A stretch of 64,000 nucleotides of DNA, taken from NCBI GenBank assembly GCA_003116995.1, contig BDSL01000018.1:868001-932000 (forward strand). Reading direction: 5' to 3'. This document shows, piece after piece, positions 41,431 through 53,674 of this stretch. Positions within the stretch are counted from its first letter, which is position 1. Every line of letters starts with the position of its first letter. Position numbers and translations under genes: made by a program. This DNA is from Yamagishiella unicocca. Its lineage: Eukaryota; Chlorophyta; Chlorophyceae; Chlamydomonadales; Volvocaceae. Under the pieces are notes generated by a model. That model had not been told where the DNA came from. It did not search any database and saw only the letters and a program-made list of their open reading frames with translations.

Positions 41431-44400
41431 CTACTTTGGCCCCGCCATCGCCTTCTTGTTGGACCGCAGTACAGAGCCGGGGGCGGGGTAGGGCCGCGAC
41501 TGGAACAGGGGACCCCCGGCGGTGGTGTCGGCGGCGCTGGGCTGCAAACCCTCCAGCCCCGTCGACCAGCCGCCGCGCGGAGCGTCCGAGTAGGCCGACT
41601 GCGCGGATGAGGCGAGTGGGCGGTGGAATGGCAGGTAGAGGGATGGTGGAACCCCGACAGCGGCATAGCCCGCAACAACAACAACACGGCGTATCAATAG
41701 ACGAGCGCGCAGCCACCCCTCCCCCAACCTCCTCCGTAAAACCCTGAAGCCCCTCTCCCCTCTTTCCCCCCCCTCCCTCGAACCCTCCCTCTCCCCCCTC
41801 GAACCCCCTCCCTCTCCCCTCTCCCCCCCCTCCCTCTCCCCCCCCCTCCTCACCGGGTCCATCGGGTCCAGCTCCTCCTCCTCGCCCGCCTTCTTGGCCC
41901 CCCGCCCCCGCCCCTCGTTCCGCAGCCGCTGCTGCTCCGCAATGGCCTCCAGCCGGCTCTTGCGCGACCCCCGCTCCTCGTCCGTCTCGCCGCCGCCCGC
42001 ACCAGGGGCAGCCCGCGGCGTCGGGCCGATCATGCCGCCGGGCGGCCCCCCCCGCGCCCCCGCCACCCGCTGCGCCTCCTGGAGCTCCGCCAGCGCCCTG
42101 GCCGGATCGTCCAGGTAGTAGCCCAGACCCTGGGACGGACGAGCAGGACGAGCAGGACGAGAGGCGCGGATAAGGCCCGTGCTACCGGTAGCACGCTACG
42201 TTTCGGAATGCGCTGCAGCCGCTCTCGCGGCGTGGCGCTAGGCAGCAGCACTGCGGCTCCAGGGAGGGCCCGGCGCACAGCACCCCAGAAACCCCACCCC
42301 ACCCCGCCCGGGTGCACACAGTCCGGCCCCTCACTCGTCGTACCCCACTGGGACCAACACATGTTCCTGCGCCACCCACCTGCGGCCCCATCTTGAACAC
42401 GTAGCCCTTGCGCGCGCCCTGGAAGGCGGCTGCGGGCAGGTAGTCGTGCTGCACCGGCTTCTGCCAGGTGCGCTCGCCTGTCGCAGGCAGGGTGCGGGGA
42501 GGGAGTGCAGGGTGTATGTGCACATGGGCGGGTGGGCGATGAGACCAACATCTCACCATCTCCCTCCCTCCCACATACACACCCCTCCAAGCCCCCGGCC
42601 CCCTCTGAACACCCCCACACCCCGCGCACCAGTGGTCGGGCAGTAGAAGTACGTCACCCCCGTGGCGGGGTCCTGCGCCCAGGTCCAGCCCCGGGGCAGC
42701 GACTTGATGGGCCGCAGCCACAGCCGCTCGCCTGGGGGGGGGGCGGGTGGGGCAGGTGGCCGAGTGCACGTTGCAGGGGCATGAGGGGGCAGCACACGAG
42801 GGGGCAAAAGCATCGCCGCGAGGTGTGCATAAGGTACGACCTGTCAAACAGAGGGCCACCACCCTCCCCGCTCCGCTGGACCGTCACCTTCACCGCCCTC
42901 AGTTTGTCGGCCGTGGATTCGCGGATTCTCCTATAAACCCCCTCCCCCCGGAAGGCCCCCTCCCTCCGCACGGCCCCCTTGCCCCCTACGGTTTTCCTTC
43001 GTACACGGGTTTTCCTCGCAACCTTCCCTCCCTACGGCCGGTGCGATGCACCGCATCCGGCGCACCTGTTGTCGGGTTGTAGAAGTACGGCCGCAGGTGG
43101 CGTGGGTCCACCGCCTCGTACCAGCCAGGCAGCAGCGGCTCGTCCTGTATGGCCGGCTGCGGCGGCTGCGGCGCGGAAGCGTAGTGCACGGCGGCCGGGG
43201 CTGCGGCTGCTGCCCCCTCCTGCTGCTGCTGCTGCTGCTGCGGGGCGCTTTGGGACTGCGGCAGAAGACCGCGAGCCAGCAGGCGAGCCCGGAGGGCTGG
43301 GGGCAGGTCGGGCTTTGCCGGCTCGGCGGCAGCAGCCGGCGGCTGTTGCTGCGGCGGCCGGGGAGGCGGAGGCAGCATGGACCCAGGTGGCGGCGGCAGC
43401 TGCTGCTGCTGGGGCGGCGGGCGGGCTGGCGGGGGCATCATAGTGCCGGGGGGCGCCTCGTCGTCATCGTCGATTGCGGAGGCGGCAGGAGGAGGAGGAG
43501 GCCCCGGGGGGGCCCGCTGAGGCGGTGGGCCGGGCGGCCTGGGGGGGCCGGGCGGGAGTGGAGGCGGCCCCGGCAGCCGAGGCGCAGGCGGCGGCCCCGG
43601 TGGCCGGGGGGCCGGCGGGGGGCCTATGGGTGGCGGGGTGGAAGGACGGGGCAGAGGGGGAGGTACCGGCAGTGGGTTCACGTGATGCCGGGTAGCTGCC
43701 GGGCGCAGGAGAAGAGGGGCTTGCAGGCAGGCGGCTGACCGGACAAGGCCCATAGAACCCGGGGCCGCACTCTACCCCGTACGGCACACACGTAAGGCCC
43801 TCAAGCTCCCGGGAGCTCCATGTAAGGACCAGACCAGCCGCCTGAGCGTCGCGCGGGAGAAGGACTCCAGGGAAGAGCGCGAAGGAGCACAACCGTACTC
43901 CTGGTCCCAGTCGTGGTGTCCGCGTCCCTGGTCCGTCACTGTGAAGCCATGGTGAGCCCACGGATCCCCTTCCCCTCCTGCCCCCTCCTGCCCTCTGCTG
44001 AGCCATTACCCTGGGCCCCTCCTTCCCCCTCCTGCCCCCTCTTTTCCCCTCCTGCTCCCTCCTTCCCCCTCCCAGCCCCCCCCGCCCCCTGTGGCCCTCT
44101 CCCTACGACCAGGTGCCCAAAGCCCATGCGCCAACTACACTCCCCACGTCGAGTGACCGCGTCTTTCTTGCACCCCCCCCCTTTATTGTAACCCCCCCGT
44201 GCTGTGCCGCAGTGCTCCAGGTGTCGCGGCAGCTCACCAGGAGGCCGGGGGGGTCCCGGCGGGGGTCCAGGGAGGGGACCCGGAGGTGGCTGCGCCGCCG
44301 ACCTAGCTGCGATAGCCGCCAGGACCGCACTGGGCGGTTGGTAGTTGGCCCAGTCGCCGGCGCCGCGCTGCGGGGCGGAGGCTGCTGGCGGGGCGGCGGG

Positions 44401-45173
44401 GTTGGCTTCCGGGCCGCCAGCGCCGCTCGGCTGGTGGAAGTCGTGGGACATCTTCAGGAGCTTATCCTGGGGTGGAGGGGTGCAGGTGTGATGGGGGGCC
44501 GGGGCGGGGAGGGGGCAGGGTCGCTCCCCCGGCATTTGGGCGGGTGAGGCATAGCGCGTGGTGAGGGTGTGGACGAATGTGGCTTCAGGCGACAGCAGCC
44601 GCCCAGGCGGTCCGGTGCAAGGGGGGGCTGCTGGCGCTGAGGCTGCATACGCGCGGGCGAGGTGTGCGGCAAGGTGGGCCCCTCGGATGCTGGGAGCGGG
44701 GTGCGCGACGCGGTTTGGACCCCTGGGGTTGTGGTACCAGAGAGCACGCGCCTTTATCTGGGCAGGGTCTCGCGGCTCTGCTTCCGGGTCCTCATCTCGC
44801 TCTTGCCGCTTGTTGGATCTGCGCATGGCAGTCAGCGCCGGTGCACGGCGTTTCGGAGAGTGCATACCAAGGGGGACACGCAAGGGTGCGATGCCGCTGC
44901 GGAGTCGCAATTTAGGCCAGCAGCAAGGTTTTTTCACCTGAGGGCCGCCTGCCGGACCTCCTGCTCCTGCTGCTCCATCAAAGCCCGCTGGCCCTCCTCG
45001 TCCAGCCCGCCGAGGGCATCGCCATAACGTGCCGACAGCTGCACGTCAGAGGGCTCGCTCGCTGCAAGGGTGTGCTGTCCTTCATGTCCAATGACATTAT
45101 GTTGTTGTTGTTGCTGCTGCTGCTGTAACCAAGCTGGGATGACCGCTCCACGACCCCTTCCCACCCCTTCCAT
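41431..45173 (-). CDS. PQBP1: PQBP1 homologue: WW-domain spliceosome-associated protein, about 696 aa
   Basis: Exons 45173-44938, 44818-44238, 43695-43066, 42731-42630, 42477-42380, 42129-41854, 41598-41431; 2,091 nt, in frame. The N-terminus has [11 protein letters not shown] and a poly-Gln run. The middle is a Pro-rich stretch. Two WW domains follow (PGWYEAVDP...[15 protein letters not shown] and RGWTWAQDP...[15 protein letters not shown]), then a basic segment. The C-terminus carries the PQBP1 hallmark [20 protein letters not shown] and [17 protein letters not shown], the part that binds the U5 15-kDa (Dim1) protein in animals. It therefore probably acts in nuclear pre-mRNA splicing. Animal PQBP1 has one WW domain. 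Uncertain: 44818-44238 is one open frame, but its middle looks intron-like and may be spliced further. The gene starts 314 bp from the divergent gene at 45487. Confidence 0.82.
42868..42935 (-). repeat. Dispersed repeat family B, near full-length copy
   Basis: CGCTGGACCGTCACCTTCAC, CGCCCTCAGTTTGTCGGCCG, then TGGATTCGCGGATTCTCCT. It matches 57553-57618 almost throughout. It lies in PQBP1 intron 42732-43065. Confidence 0.85.
44141..44172 (-). repeat. Dispersed repeat family A, partial copy
   Basis: The minus strand reads GCAAGAAAGACGCGGTCACT CGACGTGGGG, related to the copy at 16707. It lies in PQBP1 intron 43696-44237. Confidence 0.6.
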
Positions 45174-45486
45174 TGGTCGGTGTATTAAAGAGAATTGTCA
45201 GCAACATGAATAGTCGTGAGGAAAATGGTATTAAGGCCAAGGATCACCATGCATATTACAGCAGTTCTGGGTACGGCAAATCGGGTAACTCTCGCCGCAT
45301 GTATGCGATGCGAAATTGGGCTTCCGTTGCTTGCCTTCTCGGATAAATTAATTTGAACAGTGAAGGACTCCGTGACCCACTCTGATTCGACGCGCCGCCG
45401 CGAGCGGTCATTCGCCGGTAGAGCGCACATACAATTACACTGTGGGCACTCTGTAGATCCATAGCTCGTTGCGTAACTGAAACAAA

Positions 45487-45982
45487 ATGAGCCTGGACAC
45501 GTCCAAAGTGCTGAATGCGTTCAATGATATCGGCCTGCGCATGACGCTTGGAGTTGCAGGGACAGTCGCAGCGGGAGCTGCTGTGACGTTGCCAAGCGGC
45601 AAGCAGGTGGGTAGGATCTAACGCGGCGAGTCGCAAACCGCGTATGCACTACCATCGGGACGCAACTTGTGCGGCGTGTTGTTGCCATGAGCCCTTTTGG
45701 ACCAAACGGACGGGGAATGTGTGCATGCAGGTAGAATCCACATCGCTGGAAATGTTCGGGAGGCCGCCGGCGCAGCTGCTGCCGAACGAGCGTCGTGCTG
45801 CCGAGTTTGCCGCCGGATACCGCCGGTGGAAGGGGTTTGTGGACAACAGCATCTACAGCTGGACACGGACGCTCCCGGGACATGACTCGCCCATTGTTAA
45901 CCCCTACAAGGGGCCCCGCCGCATTACCCGCCCGCAGCAAAAGGTAGAGGAGGAGGTGGAGGCTGCTGCGACGAAAGAGTGA
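45487..45982 (+). CDS. Small unrecognised protein, two exons, 123 aa
   Basis: Exon 1 45487-45606 and exon 2 45731-45982 join in phase 0 (CAG|GTA) with good donor (GTGGGT) and acceptor (TGCATGCAG) sequences; 372 nt. I do not recognise the family. It begins MSLDTSKVLNAFNDIGLRM, has one short hydrophobic Ala/Gly/Val stretch (TLGVAGTVAAGAAVTL, residues about 20-35), then an Arg/Trp-rich part (GYRRWKGFVDNSIYSW) and an acidic Glu-rich tail. One weak membrane segment with a charged C-terminus would fit a small organelle-membrane subunit, but this is only a guess. It is divergent from the PQBP1 homologue with 314 bp between start codons, so the two may share a promoter. Confidence 0.65.
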
Positions 45983-47254
45983 TCGGGGCGATCGGGAAGC
46001 GCTGCTGATGGGGGGCGTGGGGCATGGCTAGCCAGCCCAGAGAGGCGGGTATGGGGAGGGGCGCGCTGGGGTGGGGTGGGTGGGGTGGAGTTTAGGGTTT
46101 TAGGTGAAGTTGCGGTCTGCCGCAATGGACGATTTGGATTGACCATTAGGTCGCAGCCAGTCGCAGCCGCCCTGTTGTAGTAGTAGTAGTAGTCACTGTT
46201 ACGCCCTTGTGCGTGCTCAGCCGTGAAGTTTCCTGGCGCTGCCTTTCGGAAATTTGTGCGAATTCCGGCCCAGTGGTACTGGGATGGATCTGGGGACCAT
46301 CTTTGCGGGTGCTTGACTGACGTGGCGATGCCCGGATCCCGAAGCTGGAGGACGGGCTGCGGAACTCCGTTTGTGGACCCGGATCGGAATTACAGTGTTA
46401 GTGATTTCGGTAGCGACGGGATTTATAAAATGTTTGTTCTTGGCAATTGGAAAGGAAGCTCGGCTGCTAGGTGGGCGAAGCGTGGCTCGTGAGCGAAGCG
46501 CGGAGCACCTACATTGGATCCCCGCACGCCACAGAGCTGCGCTCGCTGTGGCAACATTTTGATGTGCGGCAACTGTGACGACGTGTTACTTCGCACTCGC
46601 CCCATGATACGTCACCGGCAACGTCACCGGCACAAGATTGCAGTGCGAGGGCTGTGACATCCCCACCGCTGGTCCCGCCGCATCACTCCCGGCGCAGCTC
46701 CCCATTGTCATGTCAGCAAAATGCACACCGGTGCCGGGCAGCCTCGCGCCGCTTGCGTCTAAGCAATGCACAGTAAGCAATCACCCACAACCGCTTAGCG
46801 TTTTATCAAGCAGCCGCGCACGTGTTTGGTTCAGCAGGCGGTGCCATGCGGCATCAAATCCATGCTGCAGACAGCAAGGGCAGCATCTTGAACAGGACGG
46901 CGCGATCAGGATATGAGAATCCCAACCGACCAGCAAATCTCAAAAGTAACAATTCTGCCATGTGATGGCCGTCACCTCGTCATATACCTTGACGAGTAAC
47001 GGACTCTGACACTAGCCCACCCATCCATACAGATCCATCTTCCAGGCAGAGCCCCACACGCTACCTTCTTCGTGTTCTCTCATGCGTTGTCCACACATGC
47101 CGCATATGGCTGCCCTGACATCGGCAGTTCAATGCTGTCCTTTCAGGGCCTGGTCTCACCCCCTCCCCCTTGGACCGGGCCTCCCCGCTGTCCCCCTTTT
47201 GGACCTTTCGCAGCCCCCAACCTCCACAACGAAACCAACGCCCCAAACTCATCA
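45983..47254. other. Convergent intergenic region
   Basis: Between the 3' end of the small gene at 45982 and the 3' end of the HOS15-type gene at 47255. No exon was recognised. One and a half telomere-type units (TTTAGGGTTTTAGG) occur near 46090 and a short TAG microsatellite near 46177. Confidence 0.5.
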
Positions 47255-50200
47255 TCAATTAATGTCCATGACGCAAATGGTCCGGTTTGCGAAGCACGCC
47301 GCCACCCGGTTACCCTCCTTGTTCCAGCACACCTCGTAGATCCCCGCGTCGCCCCGGAAGGAGCGCACCAGCACGCCCTCATCTACGCTCCACACGTACA
47401 CACACTTGTCAAAGGAGCCCGTAGCTACCAGCTTGCCGTTGGGCGAGAAGGCAACGCTGTAGACCGGCTCCACGTGGCGGTGCAGGCACTGCACGCAGCG
47501 GCCCGCCTCGATGTCCCACAGGCGCACCGTGGTGTCGAAGGAGGCGGAGGCCAGCAGCAGCGGCATGTTGGGGTTGGCGGAGCCGGGGCCGGTGGGGCTC
47601 CAGCGGATGGTGTAGATCTCGCGGTCGTGGTCTTTGAAGTCCTGCACCGGGCGGTCGCTGTTGAGGGACCACACCTGCAGGGGGGTTACAGAAAAGGACC
47701 GGAAGTGGGAAAGGCAGGGGAGGCAAGGACAGGTAGGGGCATCGGCTGGGGATGCTGGAAGGGTCTGGCAGGGGAAGCAAGCTGCACGTGGGGCATGGGG
47801 TGGAAAGGAAAGAAGGAAGCTGGGCCAGATGCGGCCAGGCACACAGCGTAGAGCAGGTGGCGTTTCATTCCCCGCAATACAAGTTGGTGCGACTTTGACG
47901 GAATCGAGCTGCCCAGGAAAGGACGTTTAATCAACCAGAACAACAACAACAACATCTTTTCCGTTGACTCATTTAAAGCGGTTACATTTTTTGCCTCAGC
48001 TTTTGGCAGGACGGCACTGCGCCTACCCCAGTACCCACCATCGATGTCCGTATCCCTGTCCCGATCTCCCGGAACCCAACCTCGTGTCTCAGCTATCCCA
48101 CCGCACCTTGGCGGTCCGGTCGTCGGAGCAGGACGCCAGTAGCCGGCCGCTGGGGTCCCACTTGATTGCGTTGACCTCGTCGTCATGGCCCGCGTACGTC
48201 TTGACCGCCTTGGTCTCGCCCAGCTTGCACACGTGGATCAGCTTGTCGGTGGAGCAGGTGGCGAATGAGTTGCTGTTGCGCCAGTCCACATCCAGCGTGG
48301 GCGCTGAGGAGAGGAACAGGGACAGGAAGGGGATGGAGTGCTTAACAAGCGAACGATGGCTCGGAAGACGCCCGCTAGGCGTCTTCCCTCAAGACATCAA
48401 AACCTGCCTTGCTGCGGTCCTAGGAGCTCCAGACCTCCTCCTGCCGTATCCCGTCCAAATCGCGCCCGCCCAGCGCACCCGAATGCAGCTCAAACGTCTG
48501 CTTCGCCTCCCCCGTCTTGGCGTCCCACACGATTGCTGTCTTGTCCACACTGCCGCTGAGTAGCAGGTCGCCCCGCTTGTTCCACTTGAGCGCGAAGATG
48601 GGCCCCTGGTGCTTGTCGAGGGTTTGGCGCAGCTTTCCTGCAAGGGGCCAAGGGGCAGCGGGGCGGAGGGGGCTCGAAGCCAGGGCGACGATGAAGGATG
48701 GCGGGGACGGTGACCCCCCTACCTCCCCACCGCCCACGAAGCTTCACTGGCTGGGCCACGAGCCGAGGTCAGCTCCACGACTCCAGGGAGGCGAACGCCA
48801 CATACTCAGGCGGAGAGGTCCCCTCAGGCAACATATGTTCACCAGATGGGATGCGGCAAGTGGCGGTTACCCTTGGCGGTTGCGGTTACCCTTGGCGGTT
48901 TTATTGTGACATGAAGAGGGCATCTAAGGCAACCCCCGCGGTGCTGCTCCCGCGCAGTCATTTAACACCCAGGTTGCTGCTGCCTCCTCGGCCGTCTATG
49001 AAAGGCGCTGTGCTGGGTTGGAACCTCCGCCAGCTCCTTCCAGCTGGCGTGTCAGGGTCCTTCAAACCAAGGGTCCTTCGAACCCAGGGTCCTTCGAACC
49101 CAGGGTCCTTCGAACCCAGTCGATTGCGCCATGCCCCCCCCCCACACAGAAGCAAGCTCCCAGTACATTGCGCTATGGAGGTGGAGGTGGCGGTAGAGGT
49201 GAAGGCAGAGGTACGCCGCTCTCGCTCCATCCGCAAGGGCTGCCGTCCCCGAGCCTTCAGCCCTGGCGCCGTACCGTCGTACCGCCATGGAAGCCCATAC
49301 CCATTATGTGGCACCCGACCGACTCGTGTCGCCCCCTCCCCCATGTCCAACTTCAGCCCCGAGCGCGCCCCATAGCTTCCGCTGCACCGTGGCCCCGACC
49401 TCGATTCGCGTTCACCACCCACCATCCTTCGACCAGATCCGGGCCAGCCCATCGTACGACCCAGTGGCTAGCAGCGAGCCGTCGGCGTTCCAGTCCAGGG
49501 TCGTCACGTCCTTGCCCTGCGTCTTGTCTTGCTTGGACTCGTGGTTCAGCACCACCGACCGAGTGTACGACGAGCCGGCAGACGTGGACAGGTTCCATAT
49601 TCGGGCTGTCGAGTCACCCGACCTAAGGGAGGGCCGCATGCGGTGTGGACAGCGTCAAAGACCGCAGCACACCCGACCGGATGCTGCATGCTAGGCAGGC
49701 CCAGAACAGCGGCAGCACACCACGTACTACACTGGTGGCCCTCCTCGCCCCATACCGGTGGCCCTAGCTGGGGTGAAGACGTGGGACCCAGGCAAGGAAG
49801 CAAACCCCCACCGGCCACCACCAAGCCCACACGATGTGACCGCCCCGTCGCGGCCCACACAATGTAACCGCCCCCCCGCGGCCCGGCGCCCTCGCCGGCA
49901 CCCCCAGTCCGCACCCACCCTGATGCCAGCAGCGGCTCAACCGGGCTCCACGCGCAAATGTACACCTCCGAGTCGTGCCCGTTTAGCGTCACGACCGAGC
50001 TGGCCGGCACCTCGATGGTGGGTGGGGCGGTGCTGGGGACTGGGGGCGGAGTGTCCTCATCCATGGGCGTGGGACCGGACGATGGCCGCGGCTCCAGCTT
50101 GACCGCAGCTGGCGGTGCTTGCGGCGGCGGCGGAGGCGGCGGTGGTGCTGCGGCAGCAGAAGCGACTGCTGCCGCGGGCGGCGGAGCTGCTGCTGCTGCT

Positions 50201-50959
50201 ATGACCCTGGGCTCAGCGGCGACTGGGGCCGGCGGAGGCTGTGCTGGAGCTACTGCTGCCGCTGGAGGTGCCGCTGGAGGTGCCGCAGCCGCTGCTGCTG
50301 GCCCCGCCGCGGTTGTCGTCGCCGCTGCCGGTGGTGCTGCGGCGGGAACCTTTTCCCGTTCGCGCTCCTTGTCCGCTTTATCTGCTTTGTCGGCCTTTTC
50401 AGGTTTATCCGCTGGCTTCTCCTTCTCCTTGTCCTTTTCTCGCGCCCGCTCCTTGTCGGCCTTTGGCTTTTCAGCCAGCGGGCCCTTGGGTCGGCTGTCC
50501 TCCTCCTTACGCTCCGCCACGATTGCCCGCAGCTGGTCTACGTCATTTGAAAGCAGCTCCTCCGGCGTGAGCAGCTTGTAGTCACCGTCTACGTCCCCGT
50601 CCTGCAGCGCGGGGAAGGTGCATGGCGTTTAGCGGTGGGGGCTGTGTTAGCGGCGACCCAGGGTACACTTCCGCACCTGCGTGTCCAGGTTGGCCTCAAT
50701 CTCCAGATACTGCAGCCCCTTTTGGATAAATGTAACCAAAGACCCCGGCGGAACATTGTTGGGGTCGATATTGGTGCGGGCGACCAGGCTCTCGCTAGCG
50801 AAGGTGAACGCTGAGTGGGTGAAGCCTGCGGATGGTGGAAGGGCTTGGCCTCGCAATCCCCAGTATCAGTATCAAAATAACTTTGTGCGCACCAGCTTCT
50901 TGTAAGTATCGGTATATCAGATAGTTGACGACATCGCTGGTTAAGGAGAAGGAGCTCAT
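47255..50959 (-). CDS. HOS15: TBL1/HOS15-type LisH-WD40 corepressor subunit, seven exons, 624 aa
   Basis: Exons 50959-50893, 50825-50677, 50601-49919, 49622-49423, 48637-48479, 48303-48107, 47674-47255; 1,875 nt. The N-terminus carries a LisH motif ([19 protein letters not shown]) and the following F-box-like helix pair ([17 protein letters not shown]). A Lys/Glu-rich then Ala/Pro-rich spacer follows, and then seven to eight WD40 repeats, each ending in the usual WD-type dipeptide (ARIWNLS, ARIWSKD, AIVWDAK, AKVWSLN, VRLWDIE, VYVWSVD). Length and order match human TBL1 and Arabidopsis HOS15 (about 610 residues). These proteins tether class I histone deacetylases to corepressor complexes in the nucleus and can act as substrate receptors for ubiquitin ligases. 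It is divergent from the EF-hand gene at 51348, 389 bp away. Confidence 0.93.
49062..49117. repeat. 16-bp repeat AGGGTCCTTCGAACCC, about three and a half copies
   Basis: A short array in HOS15-type intron 48638-49422. The unit contains the palindrome TTCGAA. Confidence 0.9.
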
Positions 50960-51347
50960 GATGGCTCGAGCACCGGCGCACTCCTGGAAAGCACTAGTAT
51001 CATGCGAGGCGCCACTAAGCGAACCAAGGGTTTGGGGAACTTTTACAGAGCACTCTAACAGTCGGGAGGGCCGCCAGAAAGCCTAACAGCGATTATCCTT
51101 CTGATAAGACGGCCTTACGACGCCCTACGCTCCAGGGCTCGTTTGTTATTGCTAGTATGTGCGATAACAGCAAGGGCGTTATACAAGTTGCACGGCATAC
51201 GGCGTACGGCGTCACTGACTGCGCACATGCAAACTCGTCGGTCGCATACATGGCAAGGTCTCACTGCCACGCTCGTTCTACCATCTTCGGTGTGCTGCCA
51301 TTGACCGCTTGGTCAAACTGACTTTCCTGGAAATTGTCGCACCGAGC

Positions 51348-53674
51348 ATGACTGGAGCGGTGAGCTTTCCTCCATCAGCTGTATATTGTAATTACGGTGA
51401 CCGGAATGGTTTGTAGAGGCCCTTACTTTCTCAGGTCGTTGTTGATGCGTCGCATGTTCGGCTACTTCGCAGGCGCCAGCAGAACAAGGAAGCACAAAAC
51501 GCCTTGGCGATGGCTCTAAGTACAGGTTCGTGCGGCAAGCGATAGCGCGCATAGGATGCCGCGGTGCGTGCCCCTAACGGCCCGCGTCGTCTTGCAGTCG
51601 CGCCGATGTCTTGAGGCTAAAGGAGCTGTTCGACGAGCACGATTCAGTGAGTAAGCGGAGGGGGCCGCCAATATGGGTTTCGTATTGGAACGGACATATA
51701 TGTATGTGCCATTCCCCCACCGCGCCGCGGAGACAGACGATGTATACGAACATCCTCGTGGTGCCCACTCTCTTTAAATCCCTTTCGTCGGAATGTGGGA
51801 TTCTGATATTTGCACGCTGTTGCTAGTAGTTTGCGGACGCACAACGCCCAGGTATATACGGGTACCGGGCTATCACGGAGTTGCGCCACCCTAGCGCTCC
51901 CTGCCCGTCAAGGCTCCGCTGCCCCGTTGTTCTTCTGTGCACGAGGGCATTCGCCAGCGGTGCCCATCCCAGATCGTGTCACGAGTTGTGCGTGCATACG
52001 GCGTCGCCCGTTTGCTTCGCGGGGTACCTATAACTGACTCGGCATCATGAGTGTCAATTTACCGCCGAGTCGCAAAAGTCGGCGCCTGCCGGTCTGTTTC
52101 ATTAATGGAGGGGACCGTCGCGAACCCATGGGTCGCTTCGCTAGGATTGTTGCGCCATCGCGATGCTGCCATGTCTTGCTCTCCACTTTGCCGGCAAGTA
52201 CCCGGGTCGGGTGCCACCTCATCGCCTTCACTCGGGTTGCTACCGTTGTCCGTGCTGGTGCACTCAAATTACTCAAAAAGTGCTTGCGGTGGGAAAGCTC
52301 CATGGTGATATGCTGGGATGCTGATGGGCGGTAGTAATAGGCTGCGATGGTTGAATGTGGCTGATGATCGATGATTTAATGGGGCCATCGGGACATGGCT
52401 ATAGTTCTTCGCGCTTGCTAGTGCTGACGTAGAATAGTCTTGAAATCTCCGGCATCCTTCCCGCCCAACACATCATCCCAACCCTCTATTCAAAGGACGC
52501 CGATGGCCGCGTCACGGTGGCCGAGTTGCTGGAGGGACTGGACGGCGCAGCCTGGCTGCAGGATCACGCGCTCTCAACCTTCAGGGTGCGTGGCTGTCAT
52601 GACGCGGGGCCGCGGGCTGCTCGAGCTGGACTTACTACACGCACTGGAGGGGACGCCTCACGAGCGCGTGTCGAGGAGGGGCAGGTTGTGGTTGCTGCAC
52701 GCAACCCGGGATGCTTGCCTTTACAAGACTGCGGAACTCTTTTGCATCGGCGCCGGCTAAGTAGAAACCACCTAGACGTTGGCGTACCGGCTCCGGTAAC
52801 CGTCCTATTCCGCTACATTGGTCGTACGCCACATCAACCACATGGAAACGTTCCAGGCGAGCCTGTTGGTGACCCGAGTGCACCCTTCCCGGCCCACAGC
52901 GGCCCCGTTTGACACGGCTGCGGCCCACCGCCCGCCTGAACCCCGGCCCCTTGCGCAGACCATGGACATTAACAAGAACTGCATCCTGACGTTCAACGAG
53001 TACCTGCGCCGCATCTACCCCTTCGCAAACGAACGCGAATTCAAAACCATGCTGGCCTGGGCCACGCCCAGCGACCCCCCAGCGCCGATGGAGCCCCTCT
53101 TCGAGCCGACCCCGCAGCAGCTGCGGGAGATTCGGACCATGTTTGAACGATTTGATACCAACCAAAATAACGCCATCGACATCCAGGTAGGTGTCTGCGC
53201 GTGTACGACGATACGGTGCACGGGCACAGGCCGCGGTTTCTTTCACGTGCGCTGTCCTTCTCAACGCCCTGAGCCCTGGACTCTTGTGCAAACCCAATAC
53301 GCCGGTCCCTACCTCGCTTGAACTCATACTGACGTAATGCGCGCAGGAGCTACTTGCGGTGGCGTCGCATTTCGGCTACGCTGAGGCCGATATGGTCGAC
53401 CTGTTTAAGAAGACCGATAAGGTGTGAGCGCAAAGTTGGCAAGATTGCGCTGGGGGTTCCCTGTGTATTTCGTTATGTTCGCCGGGGCGTCTCGTTGACT
53501 GGAATTTTGCCATGATACCTCATGCATTGCGCTCGCTTCTTCGGGACTTCATGCTCTTTGCGTGTCCGCTGAGGGCTATGGTCCCCGCGCACTTGCCTGC
53601 CTGCCCCGCAGAACATGAACGGCAGCATCTCGCTGTTCGAGTTCATCCAGCTCATGAAGGTGTCATACATTTGA
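51348..53674 (+). CDS. Multi-EF-hand calcium-binding protein, seven exons, 210 aa
   Basis: Exons 51348-51359, 51473-51525, 51598-51646, 52433-52585, 52959-53186, 53347-53421, 53612-53674; 633 nt, all junctions in frame. Five EF-hand loops can be placed: a degenerate first one (DEHDSNSLEISG), then SKDADGRVTVAE, DINKNCILTFNE, DTNQNNAIDIQE and DKNMNGSISLFE. The last three carry Asp at 1, acidic or Asn at 3 and 5, and Glu at 12, so they should bind calcium. Loops 1 and 5 are split by introns. It is longer than calmodulin or centrin and I cannot assign it to a named family; a calcium sensor of the cytoskeleton or flagellum is possible but unproven. The first exon codes only four residues (MTGA) and is the least certain part. 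Confidence 0.8.

Noticed and set aside
44470..44820. Alternative PQBP1 exon structure with an extra intron in the open 44818-44238 stretch
   Set aside because: The middle looks intron-like, but no donor-acceptor pair kept the required phase convincingly, so the open frame was kept and flagged as uncertain.
51313..51552. Minus-strand ORF of 79 codons opposite the EF-hand gene start
   Set aside because: It overlaps the small first exons of the EF-hand model, whose frames and splice sites chain correctly; no domain in the ORF.
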